Positions 5,636 through 6,036 of a DNA stretch of 6,036 nt are shown here, piece by piece (the stretch's first letter is position 1; each line of letters starts with the position of its first letter). The notes under the pieces were generated by a model. That model was given only the letters and a program-made list of their open reading frames with translations, ran no database searches and was not told the origin of the DNA. This DNA is from Pseudomonadota bacterium. GTDB lineage: Bacteria > Pseudomonadota > Alphaproteobacteria > Rhizobiales > Afifellaceae. The DNA is taken from the NCBI GenBank assembly GCA_023417735.1, contig JAEZEK010000361.1, forward strand, positions 1 through 6,036. Direction: 5' to 3'. The position numbers and the translations under genes were made by a program.

Positions 5636-6036
5636 ATGGGTGCTGACCCTTCCCCCGCCGCCCTCATCGACGGGCGCATCGCCGACCTGTCCGACTGGCG
5701 GGGCGAGGCGCTGGCGCTTGTGCGGGGGCTGATCAGGGCGGCCGACCCGGAGATCGTCGAGGCGGTGAAGTGGCGGAAGCCGTCGAACCCGTCGGGCGTG
5801 CCCGTCTGGGAGCGTGACGGCATCGTCTGCACCGGCGAGGTCTACAGGGACAAGGTGAAGCTCACCTTCGCCAGGGGCGCTTCGCTTCCCGATCCGGCGC
5901 GCCTCTTCAATGCGAGCCTCGACGGAAATGCCCGCCGCGCGATCGACATCCGCGCCGGCGACGCGGTCGACGGTGAGGCGCTGAAGGCGCTCGTCCGCGC
6001 GGCGGTGGCGCTCAACCGCGAGGGCCGGGCGAAGGC
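5636..6036 (+). CDS. Second DUF1801 domain protein (3' end beyond window)
   Basis: The first 133 residues are present, starting MGADPSPAALIDGRIADLSD. The frame runs off the right edge with no stop. The ATG at 5636 has an AGGA about 8 bases upstream. A GTG directly before it and an ATG at 5612 are in frame but sit in the AT-rich junction and are less likely. DUF1801 landmarks are the helical IADLSDWRGEALALVRGLIR, the motif EIVEAVKWRKPSNPSGVPVW (39-58), the central EVYRDKVKLTFARGASL (68-84), and LFNASLDGNARRAIDIRAGD followed by a final helix ALKALVRAAVALN. It differs clearly from the upstream DUF1801 protein and lacks its basic N-terminal tail, so they are distant paralogues. The role of the family is not established. 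The AT-rich cassette directly abuts its ribosome binding site, so its original promoter may have been displaced. Confidence 0.87.
   Translation, partial: MGADPSPAALIDGRIADLSDWRGEALALVRGLIRAADPEIVEAVKWRKPSNPSGVPVWERDGIVCTGEVYRDKVKLTFARGASLPDPARLFNASLDGNARRAIDIRAGDAVDGEALKALVRAAVALNREGRAK

Noticed and set aside
5595..5636. 13-codon leader-like open frame overlapping the ATG of the second DUF1801 gene
   Set aside because: It has no ribosome binding site or codon pattern and is short enough to occur by chance.

Overview
The flanks are very GC-rich (hand counts: 44/60 G+C at 3241-3300 and 45/60 at 5701-5760). Their gene content is a flavin reductase, GNAT, DUF5996, an SLC13-type permease and DUF1801 proteins. 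This fits a high-GC alphaproteobacterium, perhaps a Hyphomicrobiales/Methylobacterium-like lineage, but the genus is a guess. The window is mostly ordinary chromosome interrupted by one foreign-looking patch.

Region 1-1525 is a minus-strand run read right to left: a DUF5996 protein (1525-590), a small PF14542-type GNAT acetyltransferase (554-249), then the 5' part of an NADPH-dependent FMN reductase (157 to beyond the left edge). The first two are 35 bases apart and are probably co-transcribed. Region 1526-1721 is the divergent spacer. It contains a clear ribosome binding site for the plus-strand transporter, but I could not assign a promoter there with confidence.

Region 1722-3599 is one long SLC13/DASS-type membrane transporter. 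It carries two cytoplasmic RCK_C (TrkA-C) ligand-binding domains between its two membrane halves. Region 3683-4219 is a DUF1801 protein with a basic, low-complexity N-terminal extension. A second DUF1801 gene starts at 5636 and runs off the right edge.

Between the two DUF1801 genes (about 4290-5630) the composition drops to about 43% G+C in the blocks I counted (4441-4500 and 5401-5460), and codons such as TTA, CTA, ATA and AGA become common. This patch holds a 94-residue protein of unknown function and, overlapping it by four bases (GTGA), a gene for a TIR-like nucleotide-binding protein related to the TIR effectors of CBASS STING and Pycsar anti-phage systems (PF10137 type). The TIR gene is split. 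The N-terminal domain is read in one frame (4633-5007), and the complete TIR domain lies in the -1 frame, which is open from 4983 to 5534. Joining the two frames at the three-A run at 4989-4991 gives one continuous 300-residue protein. A single-base frameshift is therefore the simplest explanation, with programmed frameshifting or a sequence error as alternatives.

The most interesting content is this two-gene, AT-rich TIR cassette: a candidate NAD-consuming immune module with a small unknown partner and no nucleotide cyclase visible here. I see no integrase, transposase, tRNA, CRISPR array or convincing terminal repeats in the window.
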